DNA from: UBA5941 sp021824385
GTDB lineage: Bacteria; Patescibacteriota; Microgenomatia; UBA8517
Direction: 5' to 3'
Assembly: GCA_027347685.1 (NCBI GenBank)
Contig: DAIEQM010000013.1
Span: forward strand, 1-13,166
Length of the DNA stretch: 13,166 bases
Shown in pieces: positions 1 to 6,969 of the stretch. Position numbers and translations under genes: made by a program. The notes below the pieces were generated by a model that saw only the letters and a list, made by a program, of their open reading frames with translations, was not told the origin of the DNA and ran no database searches. The stretch's first letter is position 1, and each line of letters opens with the position of its first letter.

Positions 1-1
1 C

Positions 2-262
2 CCTGTTACCTACCCGCCGGCAAACGCGAAAACAACTACCGTAACCACTGAGCTACAAAATGGAAGTACTGCATTGTTTAGTTACTACAACGGAAATTGG
101 CCCGGTGACACTGTCAACAATCCTCTTGCTACCCCTGCAAACCTTTCAAACGTTAAAATGATACGAATATATATGAGAATTAATTCCAAAGCCAGCGACA
201 GCAGAAATGATTATGTGCTCGACACCAGTGTGAGTTTGCGAATGGTAAAAAATAATCTTTAA
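2..262 (+). CDS. Minor pilin / GspJ-PilW-like protein, C-terminal part (5' end outside window)
   Basis: The frame is open from the first base of the window to the TAA at 260-262, so only the last 86 residues are present and the N-terminal prepilin helix lies upstream. The visible part has the pattern I associate with minor pseudopilins of the GspJ/PilW type in CPR genomes: an 'LFSYYNGNW' segment, then 'VKMIRIYMRIN', then a closing strand ending 'SVSLRMVKNN'. Such proteins are cleaved by prepilin peptidase and join the base or tip of a type IV pilus. The next gene, a PilX-like protein, begins 7 bases downstream, which supports an operon of minor pilins. An internal TTG at 74 could be mistaken for a start, but the reading frame has no stop before it, so a longer protein is far more likely. 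The family assignment is inference from pattern and context. Confidence 0.7.
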   Translation, partial: PVTYPPANAKTTTVTTELQNGSTALFSYYNGNWPGDTVNNPLATPANLSNVKMIRIYMRINSKASDSRNDYVLDTSVSLRMVKNNL

Positions 263-269
263 TACATAT

Positions 270-1640
270 ATGAAAAACAATGGAAGTGTAACTCCAGCAA
301 TTCTTGTCATAACCGGCGCATTTATGGTGGTGATTTATGGACTTCTGTTACTTTTGGTTATGCAAGTAGACTTTAGTAATCGAAATCTTGCATCTGAAAC
401 AAGCCTTTCTATTGCGGAGTCTGGGGTAAATTATTTTCGTTGGCACCTGGCCCATGACCCTGCGGACTATAAAGATGCCACAACCAGTGCCGCTCCCTAT
501 GTTCACACGGTGCTTGATCCCTCGGGTGGAAAATTGGGTACGTACAGTCTTACGATTACCCCTCCGGCAAGTGGCTCGGCGGTAGTAACTATTACATCTG
601 TGGGATCGGCAACGAGTTACCCCAATATAAAGCGTACCATTACTGCCCAATACGGACGCCAATCATTTGCAAAATATTCATTTTTACAAAATGCTTCCGC
701 CTGGTATGGACCCGGTATTACCGTTAATGGGGACATTCACAGTAATACTGGTATTCGTATGGATGGCACGAATTTATCCAAGGTTACTTCTGCAAACCTT
801 ACCTATACCTGTGGAAGTGAAACCGGCTGTTCTCCATCACAAAGTAAACCTGGAGTGTGGGGAGCTGGAGGAGACCAGACCTTATGGCAGTATCCAATCG
901 CCGCTGTTGACTTTAACGCAATTTCATTTGATTTTGCACAAATGAAAACTTCAGCCCAAGGAGGCGGACTGTATTTGGGAGCATCCGGCAAAAGTGGCTA
1001 TCACATTATTTTTAGTAATACCGGGAGTTATGAAGTCAGGAAAGTAAATTCAACGACAACGGTTACCGGGTATGATGCAGATTCTGGTTGTATCAGCTTA
1101 AATCAGAAAACAAACTCTGAGACCAGTATTGGAACGTATACCATTGCAAGTAAGCCCATTATTTTTATGGAAGATAACGCTTGGGTGGAAGGCACCGTGA
1201 AGGGAAAAGTTACCGTCGTTGCGGCAAAGTTCCCGGTGAATACCAGTAACGCCTATATTTGGATTCCCAACAATTTGCAATATGCAGCATATGATGGAAC
1301 CAACAGGCTTGGCTTAATTGCCCAAACTGATATTTATTTTAGCCGAGATATTCCCACAAACTTTATTGTCGATGGAGCACTTATGGCTCAGAAAGGAAAA
1401 ATTATTCGACATGGATATTACAGCGGTTGTGGTGCCAGTGCCAACTCAATCAGAAATTCTTTAACAATAAACGGTTCTATTATTTCATATGCAAAATCGT
1501 ACTGGAATTGGACAAGTGGCTCTCTGGTTTCTGGATTTACCACCAGAACAATAAACTACGACACGAAAAATTTGTATGAGCCACCTCCCTACTTCCCTGT
1601 TTTTGGTGACTATGAGTTTATTAGTTGGAAAGAACAGTAA
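270..1640 (+). CDS. PilX-like type IV pilus minor pilin (456 aa)
   Basis: The protein opens with a short polar start and one long hydrophobic helix (about residues 8-33), followed by 'AETSLSIAESGVNYFRWHL'-type sequence (about 40-60). This is the layout of the PilX N-terminal region, where the hydrophobic helix is followed by an Ala/Glu-rich AESG stretch. The long exported part contains 'VNGDIHSNTGIRMDG' (about residues 150-165), a Cys pair in 'TYTCGSETGC' (about 180) and later Cys residues near 270 and 385, which suggests disulfides. The HSN-GIR and C-x5-C region is one I recognise as common in PilX-like proteins of CPR bacteria. No clear Gly-Phe-T-x-x-E prepilin cleavage site is visible, as is usual for PilX types. 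The ATG at 270 lies 7 bases after the upstream stop and has no obvious Shine-Dalgarno sequence. The likely role is a minor pilin affecting pilus assembly or contact. Confidence 0.75.
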   Translation: MKNNGSVTPAILVITGAFMVVIYGLLLLLVMQVDFSNRNLASETSLSIAESGVNYFRWHLAHDPADYKDATTSAAPYVHTVLDPSGGKLGTYSLTITPPASGSAVVTITSVGSATSYPNIKRTITAQYGRQSFAKYSFLQNASAWYGPGITVNGDIHSNTGIRMDGTNLSKVTSANLTYTCGSETGCSPSQSKPGVWGAGGDQTLWQYPIAAVDFNAISFDFAQMKTSAQGGGLYLGASGKSGYHIIFSNTGSYEVRKVNSTTTVTGYDADSGCISLNQKTNSETSIGTYTIASKPIIFMEDNAWVEGTVKGKVTVVAAKFPVNTSNAYIWIPNNLQYAAYDGTNRLGLIAQTDIYFSRDIPTNFIVDGALMAQKGKIIRHGYYSGCGASANSIRNSLTINGSIISYAKSYWNWTSGSLVSGFTTRTINYDTKNLYEPPPYFPVFGDYEFISWKEQ

Positions 1641-1641
1641 T

Positions 1642-1670
1642 TTTACAAATCCACGGCTATAGGTTATAAT
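1642..1670 (+). promoter_or_regulatory. Sigma70-type promoter for the 1707 gene
   Basis: TTTACA at 1642-1647 (5 of 6 to the -35 consensus), a 17-base spacer, and a perfect TATAAT at 1665-1670. It starts right after the stop of the PilX-like gene, so the following gene has its own transcription start near 1677. Confidence 0.75.
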
Positions 1671-1706
1671 ACAGTTATTGAAGTGAGTGTAAAAGGGGAA
1701 TTTTAA

Positions 1707-2183
1707 GTGAAACTTACCAAGAAAAACATCCGTACCATTGCTCACGAATATGCCCGGTTGGCAATACCAACATGGCAGAAGTGGGGATATACACAAGTTC
1801 CGAGAGAAGTTCCGTGGTATGAGTCGTTTTTGGCAATAAAGGAGTTTTTGGTTTTTATCGCCATATGGGTGTGGCTGGTTTTGAATCTCTTAACAGATTG
1901 GGTCATCTCTAATTTTTACCTTTCACCTCCCATTTGGGCGATTGTTCTTTTTGTCTTGACATTGGTTGCCTTGCCGGTCATCCAGTCCCCCATTAAGTTC
2001 ATTCAACTGCTTTGGGAGAAATGTATTCCTGAGGATGAAGAAGAACTCAACGAAAAGCAAAAAGGGATGATGCGCTTAACTGATGACGGCGAATTGGAAG
2101 TCGTTGAAGATCAAGACTCATTACAATTGAGTGACGAGCGAGTTGAGGAAATTAAATTACTTGCCAACCAACCGCGTTCATAA
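1707..2183 (+). CDS. Two-helix membrane protein of unknown function (158 aa)
   Basis: I do not recognise a named family. The start is GTG at 1707, supported by a purine-rich AAAAGGGGAA ribosome-binding region ending 6 bases before it. It is one of the few genes here with a convincing Shine-Dalgarno-like site. The N-terminal 40 residues are basic and aromatic (AHEYARL, WQKWGYTQ). Two strongly hydrophobic segments follow (about 45-66 and 74-95) with a short polar turn between them, so both ends probably face the cytoplasm. The C-terminal 50 residues are highly acidic (EDEEELNEKQKG, then an Asp/Glu-rich tail) and look like a soluble cytoplasmic extension. The gene has its own consensus-like promoter and terminator, so it is a single-gene unit separate from the pilins before it. 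Function is unknown. Confidence 0.8.
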   Translation: MKLTKKNIRTIAHEYARLAIPTWQKWGYTQVPREVPWYESFLAIKEFLVFIAIWVWLVLNLLTDWVISNFYLSPPIWAIVLFVLTLVALPVIQSPIKFIQLLWEKCIPEDEEELNEKQKGMMRLTDDGELEVVEDQDSLQLSDERVEEIKLLANQPRS

Positions 2184-2205
2184 ATCAGCGTTATGTTTCG
2201 AACTG

Positions 2206-2231
2206 AGGCTCACCATATGTGAGCCTTTTTT
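2206..2231 (+). terminator. Intrinsic terminator of the 1707 gene
   Basis: A perfect 8-bp inverted repeat, AGGCTCAC (2206-2213) and GTGAGCCT (2219-2226), with a 5-base loop, runs into six T residues (2226-2231) in the + direction. On the - strand the hairpin is followed by CAGTTCG, not T residues, so it should act mainly on + transcription. It lies between convergent genes. Confidence 0.85.
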
Positions 2232-2236
2232 ATGTC

Positions 2237-2689
2237 TTAATAACCGTAGTAATACGACGGTATGACTGGCTCAACTGTTTTTGAAATACATTTGTTTTGT
2301 TCACAAACGCTGTATCGATTTGCACTACACCCAATTGCAGTCGATACAATTCCACCACCGCCCTGTAGATAATATTTGTTTTTAGCCCTATTATTACAGT
2401 CGTAAAATGATACAGTCTGACGACAGTCGTCATTTTTGAAACAAAGATTTGGATCATTTTTCATTTGATCAACTTCAAGAGCAGATGGCGGATTAGCACG
2501 TCTCTCGAGGGATTCTCTCTCCATTACTGAAATTTGAGCATTACGTTTAATGACAAACGATTCACGGGCTATGAATGGCAAAATAACCCCATACTCACCG
2601 TTAGTAAGAAGCCTTACAAAAATTTCTAACCCCAAGAGGCAAAACGCAAGAACAATCAGAACTATTTTGAGAATTCTCTTTGTTTTCAT
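2237..2689 (-). CDS. Single-pass membrane protein with six-cysteine exported domain (150 aa)
   Basis: The ATG at 2689-2687 overlaps the TGA of the upstream gene (ATGA), which fixes the start and suggests translational coupling. A longer in-frame start at 2722 would lie inside the upstream gene and adds nothing recognisable. Residues 1-6 are basic (MKTKRILK) and about 7-27 form a hydrophobic helix, so the rest is probably outside the membrane. The C-terminal half holds six Cys: 'LCFKNDDC', 'FYDC', 'IGC', 'VCEQNKC'. With 'NNRAKNKYY' between them, this resembles small bacterial disulfide-rich modules in which C-x5-C opens and C-x4-C closes the domain. That resemblance is from memory and moderate. 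The protein ends in Tyr-rich 'PSYYYGY'. It is the last gene of the pilB-pilC operon, so a pilus-linked or envelope role is possible but unproven. Confidence 0.7.
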   Translation of the reverse strand: MKTKRILKIVLIVLAFCLLGLEIFVRLLTNGEYGVILPFIARESFVIKRNAQISVMERESLERRANPPSALEVDQMKNDPNLCFKNDDCRQTVSFYDCNNRAKNKYYLQGGGGIVSTAIGCSANRYSVCEQNKCISKTVEPVIPSYYYGY

Positions 2690-3393
2690 GGCGTCGCCGT
2701 AGGTGTGGGACTTGGCAAACACAGTTCATTGCCAATTACCGTCCTTCCTGTTTGCTGATTTCCAGGATCATTACAATCCGGCGGAAGTGGCGTTGCCTGT
2801 CCAGGGACTGGTGACGGGGTTGGTGACGGTGTTGTTGTGTTTGGTGGCGGATCTGCACAGTAGCTCAACCTCCAATGTTTACACCAGCTCGGCGCACCAT
2901 TGTCACCACCACCTCCCGATCCTCCGCCACCAGTTCCTCCCGACCCACTACCAGTGGGTGTTGGAGTGGGTGAACCGAAATATTGCGTTATGTCTCCTCC
3001 GCCAGAACCACCTCCGCCGCCACTACCTCCTCCTCCTGTTCCTTCTGAAATTGCAGCATTGGCAAGCTCATCATTCCCTCCATTTACGGTGGCTACCCCA
3101 TTTTGGACCGTCGCTTTTTGTGCCCAATTCGCATCGTAATACGAAAAGAAACTCGCCGTTTTATCACTCGACCAGAGAGCGCTGGTTGTACCACTACTTG
3201 TTGTCCAGATAGCATTTCCTGAAGAATCAACACTCAAGCTTTTGTCACCGCTTTTTAAAACAATCGTACTGACTGCCCCACTTGACGATAGTTTTGAACT
3301 CCCAAAACTACGACTTAAAAAAACAACAAAGCCGACAAGCACAAAAACAGCAGCGATTATTCCAATGATGAGTGCAGGATTTCTTTTGTGCAT
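2686..3393 (-). CDS. Gly/Pro/Thr-rich single-pass membrane protein in pil operon (235 aa)
   Basis: The chosen start, ATG at 3393-3391, lies one base after the pilC stop (3395-3397). An upstream in-frame start at 3447 would overlap pilC by about 50 bases. The protein starts MHKRNP and has one hydrophobic helix (about 7-27). A small domain (about 35-120) follows, with 'IVLKSGDKSLSVDSSGNAIW' and 'FFSYYDANW'. After that come low-complexity stretches: Gly/Ser runs, 'SPTPTPTG', a Cys-containing island (WCKHW, SYCADPPP), a Pro/Thr linker and a terminal 'CLPSPTPTATP'. The Gly and Pro/Thr stretches look like flexible extracellular linkers. The FSYY-x2-NW motif also occurs in the minor pilin at the left edge of the window, which hints at a pilus connection. 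No named family recognised. Confidence 0.75.
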   Translation of the reverse strand: MHKRNPALIIGIIAAVFVLVGFVVFLSRSFGSSKLSSSGAVSTIVLKSGDKSLSVDSSGNAIWTTSSGTTSALWSSDKTASFFSYYDANWAQKATVQNGVATVNGGNDELANAAISEGTGGGGSGGGGGSGGGDITQYFGSPTPTPTGSGSGGTGGGGSGGGGDNGAPSWCKHWRLSYCADPPPNTTTPSPTPSPVPGQATPLPPDCNDPGNQQTGRTVIGNELCLPSPTPTATP

Positions 3394-3394
3394 A

Positions 3395-4612
3395 TTATTG
3401 TTTAATTGATTGCTGCAACCCTCCAATAATACTGTAAATTGGTGCAATCATAATAATTACCATAATACCAACAACGGCTCCGATACAAAGCATCATGATC
3501 GGCTCCAAGAGCCCTGTCATGCGCTTTAGGGAATAATCTACTTCACTTTCATAAAAGTCAGCCATTTCGCCAAGTACTTGCTCTAAACTTCCCGACTTTT
3601 CTCCAGCTCTAATAGTTTGAATCATAACCGGTGGAAATTCTTTTCGATGCTTCATGAGAATATCCGAAAGCGATTCTCCTTTTGAAACTCCCTCACTAAA
3701 TTTTTTTGCTTCTGCCTTGAGTCTTGGATCATTCAAACTATCGCTCGCCACATCTAATGACTCAACAATCGGAACGCCATTTGCCAAAAGTGTTGAGAGG
3801 GTTCTGGAAAATCGTGCGATATCAATTTGTCGAACAACCCCACGAATACCGGGAATTTTGGTCACATATTTCATGAACGTTCTCCGTACTGGTTGGAGGA
3901 AAAACAAAATAACCATAACAACAAGTATTGCCAAAATGGTGATTACTACGGAGGCCGTGTGTTTGCCAATATAATCACCTACTCCAAGCACTATCTTTGT
4001 ATAAATGGGAAGTGGTACATCAAGGTTTAAGAAAGCACCAGCAATTTTTGGCAAAACAAAGAGCATCATAACGAGACCGTTACCAAACATTGCAACAACA
4101 ATCACGGCAGGATACATCATAGAGCCTTTTACTTTTTGTGTAAGTTCGTGTGATGCGGCAAGTTGTTTACTTAAATATTGAAACGATTTTTCAAGGGTTC
4201 CACTCGATTCTCCCACCCGAATCATCGTTAAAAAAATGGGATCGAAATCTTGTTTGTAATTTGAAAGTACTGAAGACAAACTCTTTCCCTTTTGGGTTTG
4301 AAACGAAATATCAGCCAGAATGCGCTGCATCTGTTTGTTTTTTGTTTCTTCACGAATAATTTCTACGGCTTCCGGAATAGACATGCCACTCCGAAGCATG
4401 GTTGACAAAAATCTGCAAAAAGCAGCTTTTTCAGAAACGCCAACGCCCCCACCAAACAACGCTTTTCCCGTATCAACTGAACGCATTGAGAGCACTTGGT
4501 AGCCATTTGCCTTGAGATTGGCGGCGGCATCATTTCTGTTTGCCGCCTGAATCGTATCTTCAATGATGGTGTTATCTCGCGTTGACTGAGCCTTATATAC
4601 AAAGAGTGCCAT
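3395..4612 (-). CDS. pilC: Type IV pilus inner-membrane platform protein PilC (405 aa)
   Basis: PilC/GspF-family proteins form the membrane platform on which the assembly ATPase acts. The length (405 aa) is normal. The N-terminal cytoplasmic segment starts 'MALFVYKAQSTRDN'. Two related T2SSF domains follow, at about 62-186 and 264-388, each opening with the F-x2-LSTLL-x-(S/N)G pattern ('FCRFLSTMLRSGMSIPEAV' and 'RFSRTLSTLLANGVPIVES') and each containing the 'G(E/K)SSG(T/S)LE' signature (about 134-141 and 337-344). Hydrophobic helices lie near 166-190, 219-239 and 371-395. It starts 6 bases after the pilB stop and is followed one base later by the Gly-rich protein, so all are in one operon. 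Identification is secure. Confidence 0.96.
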   Translation of the reverse strand: MALFVYKAQSTRDNTIIEDTIQAANRNDAAANLKANGYQVLSMRSVDTGKALFGGGVGVSEKAAFCRFLSTMLRSGMSIPEAVEIIREETKNKQMQRILADISFQTQKGKSLSSVLSNYKQDFDPIFLTMIRVGESSGTLEKSFQYLSKQLAASHELTQKVKGSMMYPAVIVVAMFGNGLVMMLFVLPKIAGAFLNLDVPLPIYTKIVLGVGDYIGKHTASVVITILAILVVMVILFFLQPVRRTFMKYVTKIPGIRGVVRQIDIARFSRTLSTLLANGVPIVESLDVASDSLNDPRLKAEAKKFSEGVSKGESLSDILMKHRKEFPPVMIQTIRAGEKSGSLEQVLGEMADFYESEVDYSLKRMTGLLEPIMMLCIGAVVGIMVIIMIAPIYSIIGGLQQSIKQ

Positions 4613-4618
4613 ATGTTT

Positions 4619-6298
4619 TTAGTCGTCAGTCACCGCCTGAAGTACTTGCTCAATTGTCGTAAAACCCGATGAAACTTTGTTTAAGCCATCTTGCATCATC
4701 GTAGTCATTCCTTCTTCTTTTGCTGTTTTTAAAATTTCATCACTTGCCACTTTTTTGGTAACCAATGTGCGGATTTTTTCGGAGATTGGAAGCACTTCAT
4801 AAATACCAATCCGGCCTAAAAATCCGCTTCCATGACACTCTGCACATCCCTCACCTTTATAAAACTTTTGACGAGCGGGATTAATGTGATGTTCGGCTAC
4901 AAGCTTTGCCATAACCGCGGCATCTGGTGTGTATTCTTTAATACAAACGGTACAAATTTTTCGAATCAGGCGCTGTGCAATAACAAGGTTTAATGTTGAT
5001 GCAGCCAAATAGCCTTCAACTCCCATATCGACCAGTCTAGGAAGAGCACTTGCCGCGTCATTGGTGTGAAGGGTTGAGAGTACCAAATGTCCAGTGAGGG
5101 CAGAGTGTACGGCAATTTCAGCAGTTTCTTTATCACGAATTTCTCCCACCATCATGATGTCAGGGTCATGTCGCAGAAGCGCTCGAAGTCCTGCAGCAAA
5201 ATCAAGACCGGCCTTGGGGTTTACTTGAATTTGCGTCACACGACTTACACCATATTCGATTGGATCCTCAATCGTACAAATCTTTACATCTATGGTATTT
5301 AGAATTGTCAGAAGTGAATACAGTGTTGTGGTTTTACCCGATCCGGTAGGACCGGTCACCAGAATCATTCCGTTTGGAGCCTCGATGGCATTTTTAACGA
5401 GTTCCAAATTTTTGCCCATGAGCCCGAGTTCTTCCAAGCTCGCTGGACGGGCGCTTTCACGGAGAATACGCATAACCACGTTTTCCCCATAAAAGCCAGG
5501 AATTATAGAAACACGAAGGGCAATAACTTCATCATTTATGGTGAGCTTGTAACGGCCATCCTGAGGAATTCGGCGCTCATCAAGCTTTAAGTTTGAGAGA
5601 ATTTTTATACGAGCTATGAGCGGCTCTTCAATTTTTTCAGGTAAGCGCACAATATCGCGTAAGTCGCCATCAACACGGAAGCGGACAATCACATCGGTTT
5701 CCTGGGTTTCAATGTGTACGTCACTCGCACGCTGTGCAACGGCATATTCCATAATAGTGTCGAGTATTTTTACGACGGGCAAATCTTCCGACGCTTTTTT
5801 GAGATCTCCTCCTTCTTCTGCCTTTGCTACGTTTTCTGAAATTGCTTTATCAAATTCCCCTTTAAAGTTTCTTTTATATTGTGAGAGCGCTCGGCTAAAG
5901 TCTTCCGGGCTTAAGTAGAATGGAATGAGTTCACGGCCGGTGAAACGCTTAGCGAATTCGAGTGCTTCCACATCTGTCGGATCACTCATGGCAAGTTTGA
6001 GTTTTTCGTTCTCCAGTCCGAGCGGAACCATTTTATAGGTCTTGGCCAAATTCTGCGGAAGAAGCGCCAAAGCGTCATCGGACACGAGCACATGTTTCAT
6101 ATCAAGCCAGCCAACATGCAAGTAGTCGGCAATGAGTTTGGAATAAATCGCACTATTTAAAAATCCGCGAAAAACCAAAATATCTTCAATAGGGCGACCC
6201 AAATCGCGTGCCGTTTGAGCGGCGTTATCAAACTCAGCTTCAGGCACGAGGCCGGAGCGCACGACAATTTGTTTTAAGGTTTCTGGAGCGATATTCAT
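4619..6298 (-). CDS. pilB: Type IV pilus assembly ATPase PilB (559 aa)
   Basis: This is the hexameric GspE/PilB-type ATPase that powers pilin polymerisation at the cytoplasmic face of the PilC platform. An MshEN-like N-terminal region (about 1-150) is followed by the ATPase core: 'ASDVHIE' (191-197), Walker A GPTGSGKT (316-323), Asp box 'CTIEDPIEY' (341-349), Walker B 'IMMVGEIRD' (381-389) and His box 'LTGHLVLSTLHTNDA' (401-415). A zinc-type tetracysteine follows (C449, C452, C485, C488). The tetracysteine and domain order point to an assembly ATPase rather than the retraction ATPase PilT. The ATG at 6298 is preferred; an in-frame TTG at 6331 adds 11 residues and overlaps a likely -10 element. 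No Shine-Dalgarno sequence is visible. The gene leads an operon with pilC and two accessory membrane proteins. Confidence 0.97.
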   Translation of the reverse strand: MNIAPETLKQIVVRSGLVPEAEFDNAAQTARDLGRPIEDILVFRGFLNSAIYSKLIADYLHVGWLDMKHVLVSDDALALLPQNLAKTYKMVPLGLENEKLKLAMSDPTDVEALEFAKRFTGRELIPFYLSPEDFSRALSQYKRNFKGEFDKAISENVAKAEEGGDLKKASEDLPVVKILDTIMEYAVAQRASDVHIETQETDVIVRFRVDGDLRDIVRLPEKIEEPLIARIKILSNLKLDERRIPQDGRYKLTINDEVIALRVSIIPGFYGENVVMRILRESARPASLEELGLMGKNLELVKNAIEAPNGMILVTGPTGSGKTTTLYSLLTILNTIDVKICTIEDPIEYGVSRVTQIQVNPKAGLDFAAGLRALLRHDPDIMMVGEIRDKETAEIAVHSALTGHLVLSTLHTNDAASALPRLVDMGVEGYLAASTLNLVIAQRLIRKICTVCIKEYTPDAAVMAKLVAEHHINPARQKFYKGEGCAECHGSGFLGRIGIYEVLPISEKIRTLVTKKVASDEILKTAKEEGMTTMMQDGLNKVSSGFTTIEQVLQAVTDD

Positions 6299-6319
6299 GG
6301 GCAGATTACAGCTAAATTC

Positions 6320-6325
6320 AGTATA
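6320..6325 (-). promoter_or_regulatory. Probable -10 element of the pilB-pilC operon
   Basis: Reading the - strand, TATACT at 6325-6320 lies 21 bases before the pilB ATG and within the 54-base gap after the preceding gene. No good -35 is visible at 16-18 bases, so the call rests on the -10 and position only. Confidence 0.4.
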
Positions 6326-6352
6326 TAACAAAAGAGGACTAAAGTAAGAAGA

Positions 6353-6928
6353 TTAAATTGAATTGTTTACCGAGACATGGACATCAGACGAGCGAGCTCT
6401 AGTGTCGAGGGTTACCGTTACATGAGTAGGGGCATTTTTTGAGTCCTCAGCGATTTCTATCGCCACACTTCCCCGCTCACCCGAGCCTGCAATTTTATTC
6501 AATACCTTTGCATTGCTTTGTGTTTGAATAACGCTCTTTGTACTAAATCCGAGTGTTGTCATCTTTTGTTTGTACCATGCAGTTACTGTCTTAGGGTCGT
6601 CAGTTGTCGTAAAACTCAATGCGTCCTCTGTTTGAGATTTATCGGAAATCTGACCCGTGTATACCCACTCAGAAATTGATGTTTGAGCTGTCGACTGGAC
6701 CGTTGGCTTCGGGGTGGCACTGGCGGTAGCAGTTACCATGGGTGTGTTTGTAGGAGTCGGAGTTGGGGTAGGAGATGGTGAAGCAGTTTCAATTGGAGTT
6801 TCTTGGCTAGTTGCAGAAAGGACTTCTGTTTCGGTTTGATTTGGTAAAACAGCGGAAGTCTGACTCTTCGTAACAACTGCAACAACAAGTACCAAAAGAG
6901 ATACAACGGTAAAAACAATGTTCACCAT
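6353..6928 (-). CDS. Stalked single-pass membrane protein of unknown function (191 aa)
   Basis: A hydrophobic N-terminal helix (about 3-20) acts as an anchor or signal. A Pro/Thr/Ser-rich stalk (about 45-80, 'SPSPTPTPTPTNTP') follows, then a small folded domain (about 85-191). The domain contains 'VYTGQISDKSQTEDALSF', 'TVTAWYKQKMTTLGF' and 'GSVAIEIAEDSKNAPTHV', ending in strand-like sequence. The WYK-x4-LGF pattern resembles exported CPR and Gram-positive proteins in which a helix precedes a small beta sheet, but I cannot name a family. There is no lipobox Cys. The gene lies 41 bases after the 735-aa repeat protein and 54 bases before pilB. A perfect TATAAT sits 8 bases before its ATG, so it probably has its own promoter and an almost leaderless mRNA. 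Confidence 0.75.
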   Translation of the reverse strand: MVNIVFTVVSLLVLVVAVVTKSQTSAVLPNQTETEVLSATSQETPIETASPSPTPTPTPTNTPMVTATASATPKPTVQSTAQTSISEWVYTGQISDKSQTEDALSFTTTDDPKTVTAWYKQKMTTLGFSTKSVIQTQSNAKVLNKIAGSGERGSVAIEIAEDSKNAPTHVTVTLDTRARSSDVHVSVNNSI

Positions 6929-6936
6929 ACATTCAT

Positions 6937-6942
6937 TATATA
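6937..6942 (-). promoter_or_regulatory. -10 element for the 6353-6928 gene
   Basis: A perfect TATAAT (reading 6942 to 6937) lies 8 bases before the ATG at 6928. A start site 6-8 bases downstream would give a transcript starting at or next to the ATG. No convincing -35 was found. Confidence 0.5.
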
Positions 6943-6969
6943 CGAAGATTTATGTTTGGCAGTAACAAA

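Noticed and set aside
2703..3212. Open frames on the + strand with Pro/His-rich translations
   Set aside because: They are shadows of the Gly-rich low-complexity gene on the - strand, which has a membrane helix and operon spacing.
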